NCBI RefSeq assembly: GCF_024494645.1
Contig: NZ_JANHDJ010000007.1
Span: 1-64,000, forward strand
DNA: 64,000 nucleotides
DNA from: Halohasta litorea
GTDB lineage: Archaea; Halobacteriota; Halobacteria; Halobacteriales; Haloferacaceae
Direction of reading: 5' to 3'
The position numbers and the translations under genes are program-made. The notes under the pieces are model-generated. The model was given only the letters and a program-made list of their open reading frames with translations. It did no database searches and had not been told where the DNA came from. Numbering within the stretch: the stretch's first letter is position 1; every line of letters starts with the position of its first letter. Positions 18,841-26,309 of this stretch are shown piece by piece.

Positions 18841-19878
18841 ATGCGCGCAGCGAGATACCACGGCCCGGGCGACATCCGCATCGAATCGGTCGACGAACCT
18901 ACCCTCGACTCCCCCAAGGGAGCGATCATCCGGGTCACTCATACCGCCGTCTGCGGCTCGGACCTCTGGTTCTACCGCGGCGAGAACGACCGCGATGTCC
19001 CCTCCCGCGTCGGCCACGAGCCGATGGGGATCGTCGAGGAAGTCGGCGAGGATGTCGTTTCGGTCGAGCCGGGCGACCGCGTCTTCGCCCCGTTCTTGAT
19101 CAGCTGCGGCCGCTGTGAGTTCTGCCGGAAGGGACTGCACACCTCCTGTGTGAACAGCGACAGCTGGAGCGGGGCCAACGGCGGCGCACAGGGCGAGTAC
19201 GTCCGGTGTCCCGAGGCCGACGGCACTCTCATCCGCGTGCCGGATCGCCACGCCGACGACGAGGACACCCTGCGGTCGATCCTCCCGCTGACGGACGTGA
19301 TGGCGACCGGCCACCACGCCGCCGTCGGCGCGGGCGTTGAGGCTGGCTCCACCTGCGCGGTCGTCGGCGACGGCGCGGTCGGCCTCTGTGGCGTCTTGGC
19401 GGCCAGACGGCTCGGCGCCGAGCGCATCATCGCTATCGGCCACCACGAGGATCGGCTCGACATTGCCGCGGAGTTCGGCGCGACCCACCTCGTCAGCGAG
19501 CGCGGCGAGGCAGCGATCAAGACGGTCCAGGAGTTGACCAACGGCGGCGTGAATCACGTCCTGGAATGCGTGGGCGCGACGTCGTCGATGGAGACCGCCC
19601 ACGGGGTCGCCCGCCCCGGCGGCACCGTCGGCTACGTCGGCGTTCCCCACGGGATGGGCGAGGGACTGGATCTCGAACCCTTCTTTCGGGGCAATATCAC
19701 GCTCAACGGCGGCGTTGCGCCGGTCCGAGCCTACGCCGAGGAGCTACTGGCCGACGTGCTCCAGGGGACGCTCGATCCCTCGCCGATCTTCACGAAAACG
19801 GTCGATCTCGACGGCGTGCCGGAGGGGTATGCGGCGATGGATAACCGCGAGGCGATCAAAGTGCTGGTCAAACCCTGA
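18841..19878 (+). CDS. Zinc-dependent alcohol dehydrogenase family protein
   Basis: 345-residue medium-chain dehydrogenase/reductase. The catalytic-zinc segment AVCGSDLWFYRGEN and VGHEPMGIVEEVG is present. The structural-zinc lobe CGRCEFCRKGLHTSC has all four Cys. The nucleotide-binding motif is VVGDGAVGLCGVLAARRLGAERI. The C-terminal half has the usual PGGTVGYVGVPHG segment. It oxidises an alcohol or polyol with NAD(P)+, but the substrate cannot be read from sequence. It starts at ATG 18841, close behind the small membrane protein, in the HxlR-led cluster. Confidence 0.92.
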   Translation: MRAARYHGPGDIRIESVDEPTLDSPKGAIIRVTHTAVCGSDLWFYRGENDRDVPSRVGHEPMGIVEEVGEDVVSVEPGDRVFAPFLISCGRCEFCRKGLHTSCVNSDSWSGANGGAQGEYVRCPEADGTLIRVPDRHADDEDTLRSILPLTDVMATGHHAAVGAGVEAGSTCAVVGDGAVGLCGVLAARRLGAERIIAIGHHEDRLDIAAEFGATHLVSERGEAAIKTVQELTNGGVNHVLECVGATSSMETAHGVARPGGTVGYVGVPHGMGEGLDLEPFFRGNITLNGGVAPVRAYAEELLADVLQGTLDPSPIFTKTVDLDGVPEGYAAMDNREAIKVLVKP

Positions 19879-20001
19879 GGACGAAACGCGACAGTCCAGA
19901 ACACCACCCCGACACTGCCGCGGCGTGTGTGTCAGTCACAGACAGCGGCAAGTACGTACCCTTGCGGAATCAGTTAGCCAGCCGGGAGACTATTTGTGGT
20001 G

Positions 20002-20598
20002 ATGACTGATTCAACCGACCACCATCACGAACAAGTCGACACGACAGTAGCCGAGCGGGACGACTGGGCCCGTCGGCGGCGGAAGGGAATCCCGACCGGG
20101 GAGAACCTGCTCGTCATCGCCTGCATGGACGAACGGATTCCGGTCGAGAAGGCACTCGGACTCGAACTCGGCGACGCCCAGATATTCCGGAACGCCGGCG
20201 GGAAAGTCACCGACGACGTGATCCGCTCGGCGGCGCTGACGACGAACTTCTTCGATACCGACGAGATCATCGTTATCAACCACACCGACTGCGGGATGAT
20301 GAGCGCCGCCAACGAGGACGTCCGCGAGGGGTTGGAGGCACAAGTCGGCGACCTCGATTCGGCCACTCTCGATCCGTCACTTCCGGAGCTGTCCATCGGC
20401 GATGCCGATCTCCTGGACTGGGTGAAGATGACCGACGACATCGACGAGGCCTGTGCCGCTCAGGTCGAGTACCTTCGTCAGTCCGAGTTTATTCCGGATG
20501 ACGTGACGGTTTCGGGCTATGTGTACGAAGTCGAGTCGGGGCACCTCCGAGAGCCGAACGGTCGGATCGCCGAGGAGATCAGCGAACGGCAAGCCTAA
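20002..20598 (+). CDS. Beta-class carbonic anhydrase
   Basis: 198 residues. Interconverts CO2 and bicarbonate. The zinc and catalytic motifs are visible: C41-x-D43-x-R45 in IACMDER, and H94-x-x-C97 in NHTDCG. The RNAGGKVTDDVIRSAAL block between them is typical of the small clade of beta-CAs found in archaea and Gram-positives. Start at ATG 20002 is chosen over a GTG two codons earlier. The next gene is convergent, 9 nt after its stop. Confidence 0.93.
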   Translation: MTDSTDHHHEQVDTTVAERDDWARRRRKGIPTGENLLVIACMDERIPVEKALGLELGDAQIFRNAGGKVTDDVIRSAALTTNFFDTDEIIVINHTDCGMMSAANEDVREGLEAQVGDLDSATLDPSLPELSIGDADLLDWVKMTDDIDEACAAQVEYLRQSEFIPDDVTVSGYVYEVESGHLREPNGRIAEEISERQA

Positions 20599-20607
20599 CT
20601 GGGAGAC

Positions 20608-21366
20608 TCACAGCGACGCTGATTCGGACTCCGGCGTGGCCTCACAGCCGCCGTCCAGACACCGCTCGCCGGAGGCCGTCCGGAACCGCGGGAGGCCACA
20701 CTCGCAGTCGTCGACCACGACCCCCGAGGGAAAGGAAAACGAGGTCTCACAGTCGGGATAGTCGTCACAGCCGAGGAAGATCCGGCCGTCGGGGCTCCGG
20801 ACGCGGAGCGGCGAGCCACAGTCGGGGCAGGTCCACTCCTCGTCGAACCGCTCGCGGACCGCCGCCGACAGCGACTCACAGGCGTAGTCGACACACAGCT
20901 CGAACGACTCGCCGCGGTTGACGCACATCTGCGGAAGGCCGCAGTCCTCGCAGTCGCGGTCGAGGACCGTTGCCCCGGCGGGCAGGCCATAGGTCTCCTC
21001 GCAGTCGAGACATGAGATCTTCCCGCGGACTCGGACGAGCGGCCCAGCACAGTCGGGGCAGGTCCCGACCGGGACCCCGGCCTCGGAGACCGCGAAGGAT
21101 TCGAAGCCGCTGGCGTCGTTTGAGGTCACCAGGAGCTCCTGGCTGTCGGCGTGGGCCCGGAGGCTGAAGGCCGCGCCGTCGTGTTCGATCGTCACGTCGT
21201 CGGGGCGGGTGAGCCACGCAACTGGCTGGTAACCGTCGGCATCGTGGACCAACACGGTGCGATCGGGTTTGACGAGAATCACCACATGGCCGCGCTGGAT
21301 GCGGTCACGGGTGCCTTCGAAGCGAACGGTACAGTCACCGGCGAGTATCCGGGTTTGCGGGGACAT
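20608..21366 (-). CDS. NucS-like N-terminal domain fused to topoisomerase-type zinc ribbons
   Basis: 252 residues. Residues 5-80 (ILAGDCTVRFEG, GHVVILVKPDRTVLVHDADGYQPVAWL) resemble the N-terminal DNA-binding domain of NucS/EndoMS. The nuclease domain that normally follows is missing. In its place are about four Cys-rich units: C103/C106-C119/C122, C139/C142 with C148/C158/C163, C180/C183-C200/C206 (a topoisomerase I-type C4 finger, CPDCGSP and FLGCDDYPDC), and C221/C223-C236/C241. It is probably a single- or double-stranded nucleic-acid-binding protein with no visible catalytic residues. Start at ATG 21366 begins the NucS-like domain. The longer open frame upstream is not domain-like. Confidence 0.8.
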   Translation of the reverse strand: MSPQTRILAGDCTVRFEGTRDRIQRGHVVILVKPDRTVLVHDADGYQPVAWLTRPDDVTIEHDGAAFSLRAHADSQELLVTSNDASGFESFAVSEAGVPVGTCPDCAGPLVRVRGKISCLDCEETYGLPAGATVLDRDCEDCGLPQMCVNRGESFELCVDYACESLSAAVRERFDEEWTCPDCGSPLRVRSPDGRIFLGCDDYPDCETSFSFPSGVVVDDCECGLPRFRTASGERCLDGGCEATPESESASL

Positions 21367-21439
21367 AAGCCGTGTAACCGCTTTTTCAGTTCTAAATGTA
21401 CGTGCGAGATTCTTTAGGCGAAGCCGTGGACTGGGCCGT

Positions 21440-22105
21440 ATGGCTGACGACGGAGCCGAAATCACGGCCGTACTGTTCGACATGGACGGCGTCATCGTCG
21501 ACTCCGAACGCTACTGGCACGACGAACAGCCCGAACACATCTTTCCACAGACCCTGGAGGGCGAACAGCCGGAGCTCGAAGAGACGACCGGGATGTACTA
21601 CAAGGAGATCTACGACTACCTCGACGAGGAGTACGAAACGACAATTAGCAAGGAGGAGTTCGTCGACCTCTTCGACGAGGTGGCCATGGACATCTACCAC
21701 AATCGCGTCGAACTGCTCGACGGCTTTCACGAGACCCGCGAGGAGTTGGCCGACCGTGATATCCCGGTCGCCATCGTCACCTCCTCGCCGTCGTCGTGGC
21801 ACGATATCGTGATCGATCGCTTCGATATCGACGTCGACGAGATCATCACCGCGGAAAACCTCGACGCCGACGGCAAACCGGCACCGGATATTTACGAGAA
21901 GGCCGCCGAGATCGTCGGCCACGCACCTGAAAACTGTCTCGTCGCCGAAGACTCGAAAAACGGTATCGAGTCAGCCGAACGGGCGGGAGCCGTCGTCGTC
22001 GGCTACCGCGCCGAACACAATTCGGATACCGATCTCTCGGCTGCCGATGTTGTCGCCGAGGACTCCGAAGAGCTACACGAGGCGATCCTCTCGCGGGCCG
22101 GATAG
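21440..22105 (+). CDS. HAD-superfamily hydrolase (beta-phosphoglucomutase-like), copy 1
   Basis: 221 residues with all HAD motifs: motif I LFDMDGVIVDSE, a helical cap (PELEETTGMYYKEIYDYLDEEY), motif II TSSPSS, motif III Lys in DADGKPAPDIYEKA, and motif IV EDSKNG. The DGV.VDSE form and EDSKNGIESA block place it in the PGM/phosphatase subgroup that acts on sugar phosphates or 2-phosphoglycolate-type substrates. ATG 21440 is chosen because it directly precedes the core domain. The next gene is a clear paralog in the same orientation, 121 nt downstream. Confidence 0.92.
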   Translation: MADDGAEITAVLFDMDGVIVDSERYWHDEQPEHIFPQTLEGEQPELEETTGMYYKEIYDYLDEEYETTISKEEFVDLFDEVAMDIYHNRVELLDGFHETREELADRDIPVAIVTSSPSSWHDIVIDRFDIDVDEIITAENLDADGKPAPDIYEKAAEIVGHAPENCLVAEDSKNGIESAERAGAVVVGYRAEHNSDTDLSAADVVAEDSEELHEAILSRAG

Positions 22106-22226
22106 CGGCTCGGTCGATCAGCCGGAGCGTCGAGTCGACCACGGCCCCTTTTATAAATCGACGATCATCTCGCTTCCGTCGGACGTGACCCCAAGGTAGT
22201 TCACTCACGGCGGTCGACGGGACAGT

Positions 22227-22895
22227 ATGGCAGACAGTGCCGACCGCAGCCGGGCAGTCCTGTTCGATATGGACGGCGTCATCGTCGACTCCGAGCGCTA
22301 CTGGCGGACCGAACAGCCCGACCACATTTTCCCGGCGACGCTCGCCGGCGAGCATCCGGATCTCGACGAGACGACCGGGATGAACTACCGGGAGATCTAC
22401 GACCATCTCGATGCGCACTACGAGACGAAAATCAGTAAGGCGGAGTATATCGAGATCTTCGACGAGACGGCCCGGGAGATCTACAGCGAGCGCGTGGGGC
22501 TCCTGGATGGCTTCCACGACCTCGTCGAGGACCTCCGGGCGGCGGGCGTACCGGTCGCGATCGTCACCTCCGCGCCGCCGTCGTGGCACAAGATCGTCAC
22601 CGAGCGGTTCGACGTCGACGTAGACGAAACGATCAGCGCCGAGGATATCGACGGTGACGGCAAGCCCGCCCCCGATATCTACGAGTACGCCGCCGGAGTG
22701 GTCGACCGCGAGCCGGGCGACTGTCTCGTGATCGAGGACTCGAAAAACGGCATCGAGGCCGGGAAGAACGCGGAGATGGCCGTGATCGCCTACCGCAGCG
22801 GGCCGAACGACGACACCGACCTCTCGGCAGCCGACGCCATCGTCGAGAGCGCCGCGGAACTCCGCGAGGCGATCCGCTCGCGGGCGGGACGCTAA
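22227..22895 (+). CDS. HAD-superfamily hydrolase, copy 2 (tandem paralog)
   Basis: 222 residues, co-linear with the preceding gene over its whole length: LFDMDGVIVDSERYW, EIYDHLDAHYETKISKAEY, GLLDGFHDLVEDL, VAIVTSAPPSWH, DGDGKPAPDIYEYA and EDSKNGIEAG. All catalytic HAD residues are kept, so it is not a decaying copy. Differences concentrate in the cap region, which suggests a shifted substrate. It has its own upstream region (22106-22226) with an AT-rich TTTTATAAATCG at about 22150. Its stop overlaps the convergent Cu-ATPase stop (22892-22895). Confidence 0.92.
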   Translation: MADSADRSRAVLFDMDGVIVDSERYWRTEQPDHIFPATLAGEHPDLDETTGMNYREIYDHLDAHYETKISKAEYIEIFDETAREIYSERVGLLDGFHDLVEDLRAAGVPVAIVTSAPPSWHKIVTERFDVDVDETISAEDIDGDGKPAPDIYEYAAGVVDREPGDCLVIEDSKNGIEAGKNAEMAVIAYRSGPNDDTDLSAADAIVESAAELREAIRSRAGR

Positions 22896-25297
22896 TCCAG
22901 CGGCCGGAGCGTCGAGTTCAACACGACAAGCAGGCTGCTGGCCCCCATGGCGACCGCCGCAAATAAGGGATTTAAGAGGCCGGTCGCCGCCAGCGGGATG
23001 GCGACCCCATTATAACAGAAGGCCCATGCGAGGTTCTGCCGGATGCGGCTCCGGGTCTTGGAGGCGATCGTAAACATTCTCGGCACGGCCGAGAGGTCGC
23101 CGTCGACGACGATCACATCGCCCGCGTCGGTGGCGAGTTTTGTCCCGGTGGCCAGTGCGACCCCGAGATCAGCCGCCGCCAGCGCGGGGGCGTCGTTGCT
23201 CCCGTCGCCGATCATCGCAACACGACCCTGGGACTGGAGCCGCCGGATCGTCTCGGCCTTCGCTTCGGGTGGCACGCCCGCGAAAACGTGGTCGACCGCC
23301 GGGTGGGTCTCGAAGGGCCGGGTGGCGGCAGAGTCGTCGCCGGTGAGGACGACGATCTCTCGGTCGCCGTCAGCCAGCGAGTCGACAACCGCCTTCCAGT
23401 CGGCCTTCGGCTCGTCGCCGACGCCAATGACGCCCTGGATCGTCTCGTCCCAACCGACCACGACCGCGACATCCCCCTGTTCTGTCAGTCGGTCCGCCTC
23501 GGTGTGGTAATCGTCGGGGTCGGCCCACCCCTCGAACAGCGAGGAGTGGCCGACGGTTACCTCGCGGCCTGCGACCCGGCCGCGGACCCCCGTGTCGAAA
23601 GTCTCGACCGTGTCGACGCCGCCGATCGTCTCAGTCGCCGTAGCCGACACGAGTTCGCCGCCATCAGTAGCGTGTTCGCTCGCCGCAGGCGTGGCGTCAG
23701 TGGTCGAAGCGGCGGCGACAATAGCATCGGCGATGGGGTGGGCCGAGGCGCGCTCAAGGGCAGCCGCAGTCGACAACAGGTCATTGGGATCGTCGCCTGC
23801 CACCTCAGTCACCTGCATCTCGCCGCTGGTGAGCGTCCCCGTCTTGTCGAGGGCGATCACGTCGACGTCGGCCGCCGTCTCGAAGATTGCCGAGGAGGCC
23901 ACCACCATCCCGCGGCTGGCAGCAGTCTGGATTCCCTGTGCAACTGCCAGCGGCGTCGCGAGTCCCAGCGCGCAGGGACAGGAGGCGATGACGACCGTCA
24001 GCCCCACCAACAGGGCGGCGGTCGGCGAGCCGCCCGAGAGGAGCGTCCAGCCAGCGGCCAGCACCCCCACCGTCAGCACCAGCGGGACGAAGATCGTCGC
24101 CAGTTTGTCGGCGAAGCGCTGGACGCCCGGCGAACCGCTTTGAATCTCCCACAGTAGCTCGACGATCCGGTCGAGGGTGCTTTCGGCCGCCTCGCCCGCC
24201 CGAATCGTCAGCGGCTGGTCGGTGACGACCGTCCCGCCCCGTACGTCGTCGCCCGGCCGCTTGGTTCGCGGCACCGACTCCCCGGTTACCAATGCCTCGT
24301 CGACCGCCGCGACGCCCGACTCGACGACGCCGTCGACCGGAATCCGGTCGCCCGGTCGGACCAGCAGCTCGTCGTCGGGCTCGATCGCTGAGACGGGAAC
24401 CGTCGAACCATCGGGGCGGCGGGCTTCGTCGACCTGGATCGTCGTCAGGTCCGTGAGGAGATCGGAGGCCCGCCCCTTGATCGTCGATTCGTAGTAGTTG
24501 CCGACCGTCACTACGAGGATGATGGCGACGGTGACGTCGAAATACAGGTCGGTCCGGCCCATCACCATCGCCAGTGTGCTGTAGCTGTAGGAACCGAGGG
24601 CCGCAACTGAGACCAGCAAGTCCATGTTGGGTTGTCCCGCCCGGAGGCTGACGTAGGCTCCGCGGAGGATCGGATACCCCGTATAAAAGAGCACGAGCGA
24701 GGCCAAAAGCCAGAGCTGCGCGAACAGATAGAGGCCGTCGAAGCCGCCGAGGTCGACCAGCGGCTCGATGTCGAAGTAGGTCGGATAGAGAAACAGGACG
24801 TACCACAGCATCGTCATCATCCCGAACAGCCCGCCGCCGACGAGGAACTTCACGACCTCGATATCGCCCGCCAGCTCGCGGTCGGCCTCGACCGAGCGCT
24901 CGGTGGCCTCGTAGCCGTACCCCGAGACGAGGTCTGGCAGCTCGTCGGCCGCCAGCTGGTCGGGATCGTAGTGAATTTTGAGGGTGTCGGTCGCGTAGCT
25001 CGCGCTGACCGCCCCGATGCCCTCGTGAGATGTGGCCGTCGACTCCAGGAAGGCCTCACAGGTCGAACAGTGCATCCCCGAAACGCTGAGGTACTGCTCG
25101 TCGTACCCCGCCAGATCGTCGGCGGCGTCGGTTGCCTCGCGGAGCTGGGCGCTGGCCGTCTCGGCGTCGGCCGCGGCGACGTCATCGACCGTCCGAGCGA
25201 CCGCCAGACAGCCCCGACAGCAGTACTCGCCGTCGACGTCCGGATCCGTGATCGGGGGCGACGGCGTATCGAGGTCACAGAGGGTACAGTTGCTCAT
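22892..25297 (-). CDS. Copper-type P1B ATPase (CcoI/FixI-like)
   Basis: 801 residues. The N-terminus has a Cys cluster (C4, C7, C26, C27, C30; CTLCDLD then EYCCRGC), typical of the ATPases that serve terminal-oxidase assembly. An HMA domain follows with SGMHCSTC (C77, C80). Then come the transmembrane CPC motif (ASCPCALGLATP), the phosphorylation site DKTGTLTSG, TGES in the actuator domain, and GDGSNDAPAL. It exports Cu(I) across the membrane. The adjacent ba3 oxidase genes suggest that the copper is for oxidase assembly rather than detoxification. It follows a 61-residue membrane protein gene on the minus strand, divergent from cbaDBA. Confidence 0.93.
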   Translation of the reverse strand: MSNCTLCDLDTPSPPITDPDVDGEYCCRGCLAVARTVDDVAAADAETASAQLREATDAADDLAGYDEQYLSVSGMHCSTCEAFLESTATSHEGIGAVSASYATDTLKIHYDPDQLAADELPDLVSGYGYEATERSVEADRELAGDIEVVKFLVGGGLFGMMTMLWYVLFLYPTYFDIEPLVDLGGFDGLYLFAQLWLLASLVLFYTGYPILRGAYVSLRAGQPNMDLLVSVAALGSYSYSTLAMVMGRTDLYFDVTVAIILVVTVGNYYESTIKGRASDLLTDLTTIQVDEARRPDGSTVPVSAIEPDDELLVRPGDRIPVDGVVESGVAAVDEALVTGESVPRTKRPGDDVRGGTVVTDQPLTIRAGEAAESTLDRIVELLWEIQSGSPGVQRFADKLATIFVPLVLTVGVLAAGWTLLSGGSPTAALLVGLTVVIASCPCALGLATPLAVAQGIQTAASRGMVVASSAIFETAADVDVIALDKTGTLTSGEMQVTEVAGDDPNDLLSTAAALERASAHPIADAIVAAASTTDATPAASEHATDGGELVSATATETIGGVDTVETFDTGVRGRVAGREVTVGHSSLFEGWADPDDYHTEADRLTEQGDVAVVVGWDETIQGVIGVGDEPKADWKAVVDSLADGDREIVVLTGDDSAATRPFETHPAVDHVFAGVPPEAKAETIRRLQSQGRVAMIGDGSNDAPALAAADLGVALATGTKLATDAGDVIVVDGDLSAVPRMFTIASKTRSRIRQNLAWAFCYNGVAIPLAATGLLNPLFAAVAMGASSLLVVLNSTLRPLD

Positions 25298-25351
25298 GGT
25301 CGACGGTCGGGCGGCCGGAGGTGGGAGTACCGAAGGCGAGACATCGTGGCC

Positions 25352-25537
25352 TCAGGCGTGCGTCGAGTGGCCGTGGCCCCCGTTCGAGACGGGGGTGAAG
25401 ATGAGATACAGCGAGGTGGCGATAATACCGATATTGAGCAGCGAGACGGCCACGATCGGGTCCGAAACCAGCGTGTAGTAGGCGATCGCTGGGAGGGCAC
25501 CGAGACTCAGGAGGCTGGCAGTACGTGGTGATACCAT
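25352..25537 (-). CDS. Small membrane protein with His-rich tail, upstream of the Cu-ATPase
   Basis: 61 residues, two predicted helices (SLLSLGALPAIAYYTLV and IVAVSLLNIGIIATSLYLIF) and a C-terminal tail NGGHGHSTHA with three His that could bind copper. A TATA box GTTATATTTC (minus strand, about 25569-25560) lies 25 nt before the ATG at 25537. It is followed after 54 nt by the Cu-ATPase gene and is presumably cotranscribed with it. I do not recognise the family. The location suggests a role in the oxidase or its copper supply. Confidence 0.72.
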   Translation of the reverse strand: MVSPRTASLLSLGALPAIAYYTLVSDPIVAVSLLNIGIIATSLYLIFTPVSNGGHGHSTHA

Positions 25538-25579
25538 TTGGTCAGCCTACCGAGGCTTGAAATATAACTCTTTGTCCGC

Positions 25580-25598
25580 ATTCCCAGCCAGCGGGAAT
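25580..25598. promoter_or_regulatory. Inverted repeat between the divergent oxidase and Cu-ATPase promoters
   Basis: ATTCCC (25580-25585) and GGGAAT (25593-25598) form a perfect 6-bp inverted repeat with a 7-nt spacer. It lies between the minus-strand TATA (25560-25569) and the plus-strand TATA-like CTTTTACAG (about 25610-25618). It could be a shared operator for both transcripts. This is inference from position and symmetry only. Confidence 0.4.
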
Positions 25599-25642
25599 CC
25601 AGAACTCACTTTTACAGAATGTTTTGCAAACTACAACCAACA

Positions 25643-25801
25643 ATGTCCGGAGAGAATACAGTCAGGGAGATCGGACACGACGAGTTCGACCCATACGGAA
25701 CGCTGGCGCTGATACTGATCTATTTCGCGATCCTCAGCGTCATGTGGGTCTTCATGTACTTCGTCGAGTTCCTGGGTAACGATCTCACAGTCCTCGCATA
25801 A
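25643..25801 (+). CDS. cbaD: ba3-type oxidase small subunit (CbaD-like)
   Basis: 52 residues: an N-terminal cytoplasmic segment (SGENTVREIGHDEFDPYGTLALIL) and one transmembrane helix (LILIYFAILSVMWVFMYFVEF). This is the layout of the single-helix subunit IIa of ba3-type oxidases. Its position directly before subunit II (one base between stop and start) supports the call. A TATA-like CTTTTACAG lies about 27 nt upstream of ATG 25643. An ATG eight codons earlier is less likely. Confidence 0.8.
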   Translation: MSGENTVREIGHDEFDPYGTLALILIYFAILSVMWVFMYFVEFLGNDLTVLA

Positions 25802-25802
25802 G

Positions 25803-26309
25803 ATGAACATTCACAACTACGAGAAACTCTGGCTCGTGTTGGCGATGGTGATGATTATCGGCTTTATCAGTACGGTCGTCTACGGGGCGACGGCGGTCGG
25901 GATCGAGATGGTCAACGACGAGGGCGGGACGATCGACTCGACTGCGCTCGAAGAGGACGATCGGTTCGCCGAACCGCGGGTCGAACGGGTGGGTGACAAC
26001 GAGTACGAGGCCTACGTGGTCGCCCGGCAGTTCATCTTCGAGCCCGATCCCATCGAGATCCCCGCAAACAGCACGCTGACGTTCTACGTGACTTCGCCGG
26101 ACGTGATCCACGGCTTCGAGGTCGTCGGCACGAACGCCAACGCGATGGTGATTCCGGGCGAGGTGACGGAGCTGACCGTCGAGCTGAACGAGCCCGGGGA
26201 GTACGGCATCCTCTGCAACGAGTACTGCGGCGGCGGCCACCACACGATGGAAGGCAAACTGATCGTCCAGCCGGAAGACGAGTTCGAACAGGGAGGCAAC
26301 GATGAGTGA
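25803..26309 (+). CDS. cbaB: ba3-type cytochrome oxidase subunit II (CuA)
   Basis: 168 residues with one N-terminal helix and an external cupredoxin domain. The binuclear CuA ligands are all visible: H103 (DVIHGFEV), then C138, E140, C142, H146 and M149 in LCNEYCGGGHHTMEG. It accepts electrons from halocyanin or a c-type donor outside the membrane and passes them to subunit I. The short length and single helix match B-type (ba3) oxidases. Its last codons overlap the start of subunit I by 8 nt. Confidence 0.94.
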   Translation: MNIHNYEKLWLVLAMVMIIGFISTVVYGATAVGIEMVNDEGGTIDSTALEEDDRFAEPRVERVGDNEYEAYVVARQFIFEPDPIEIPANSTLTFYVTSPDVIHGFEVVGTNANAMVIPGEVTELTVELNEPGEYGILCNEYCGGGHHTMEGKLIVQPEDEFEQGGNDE

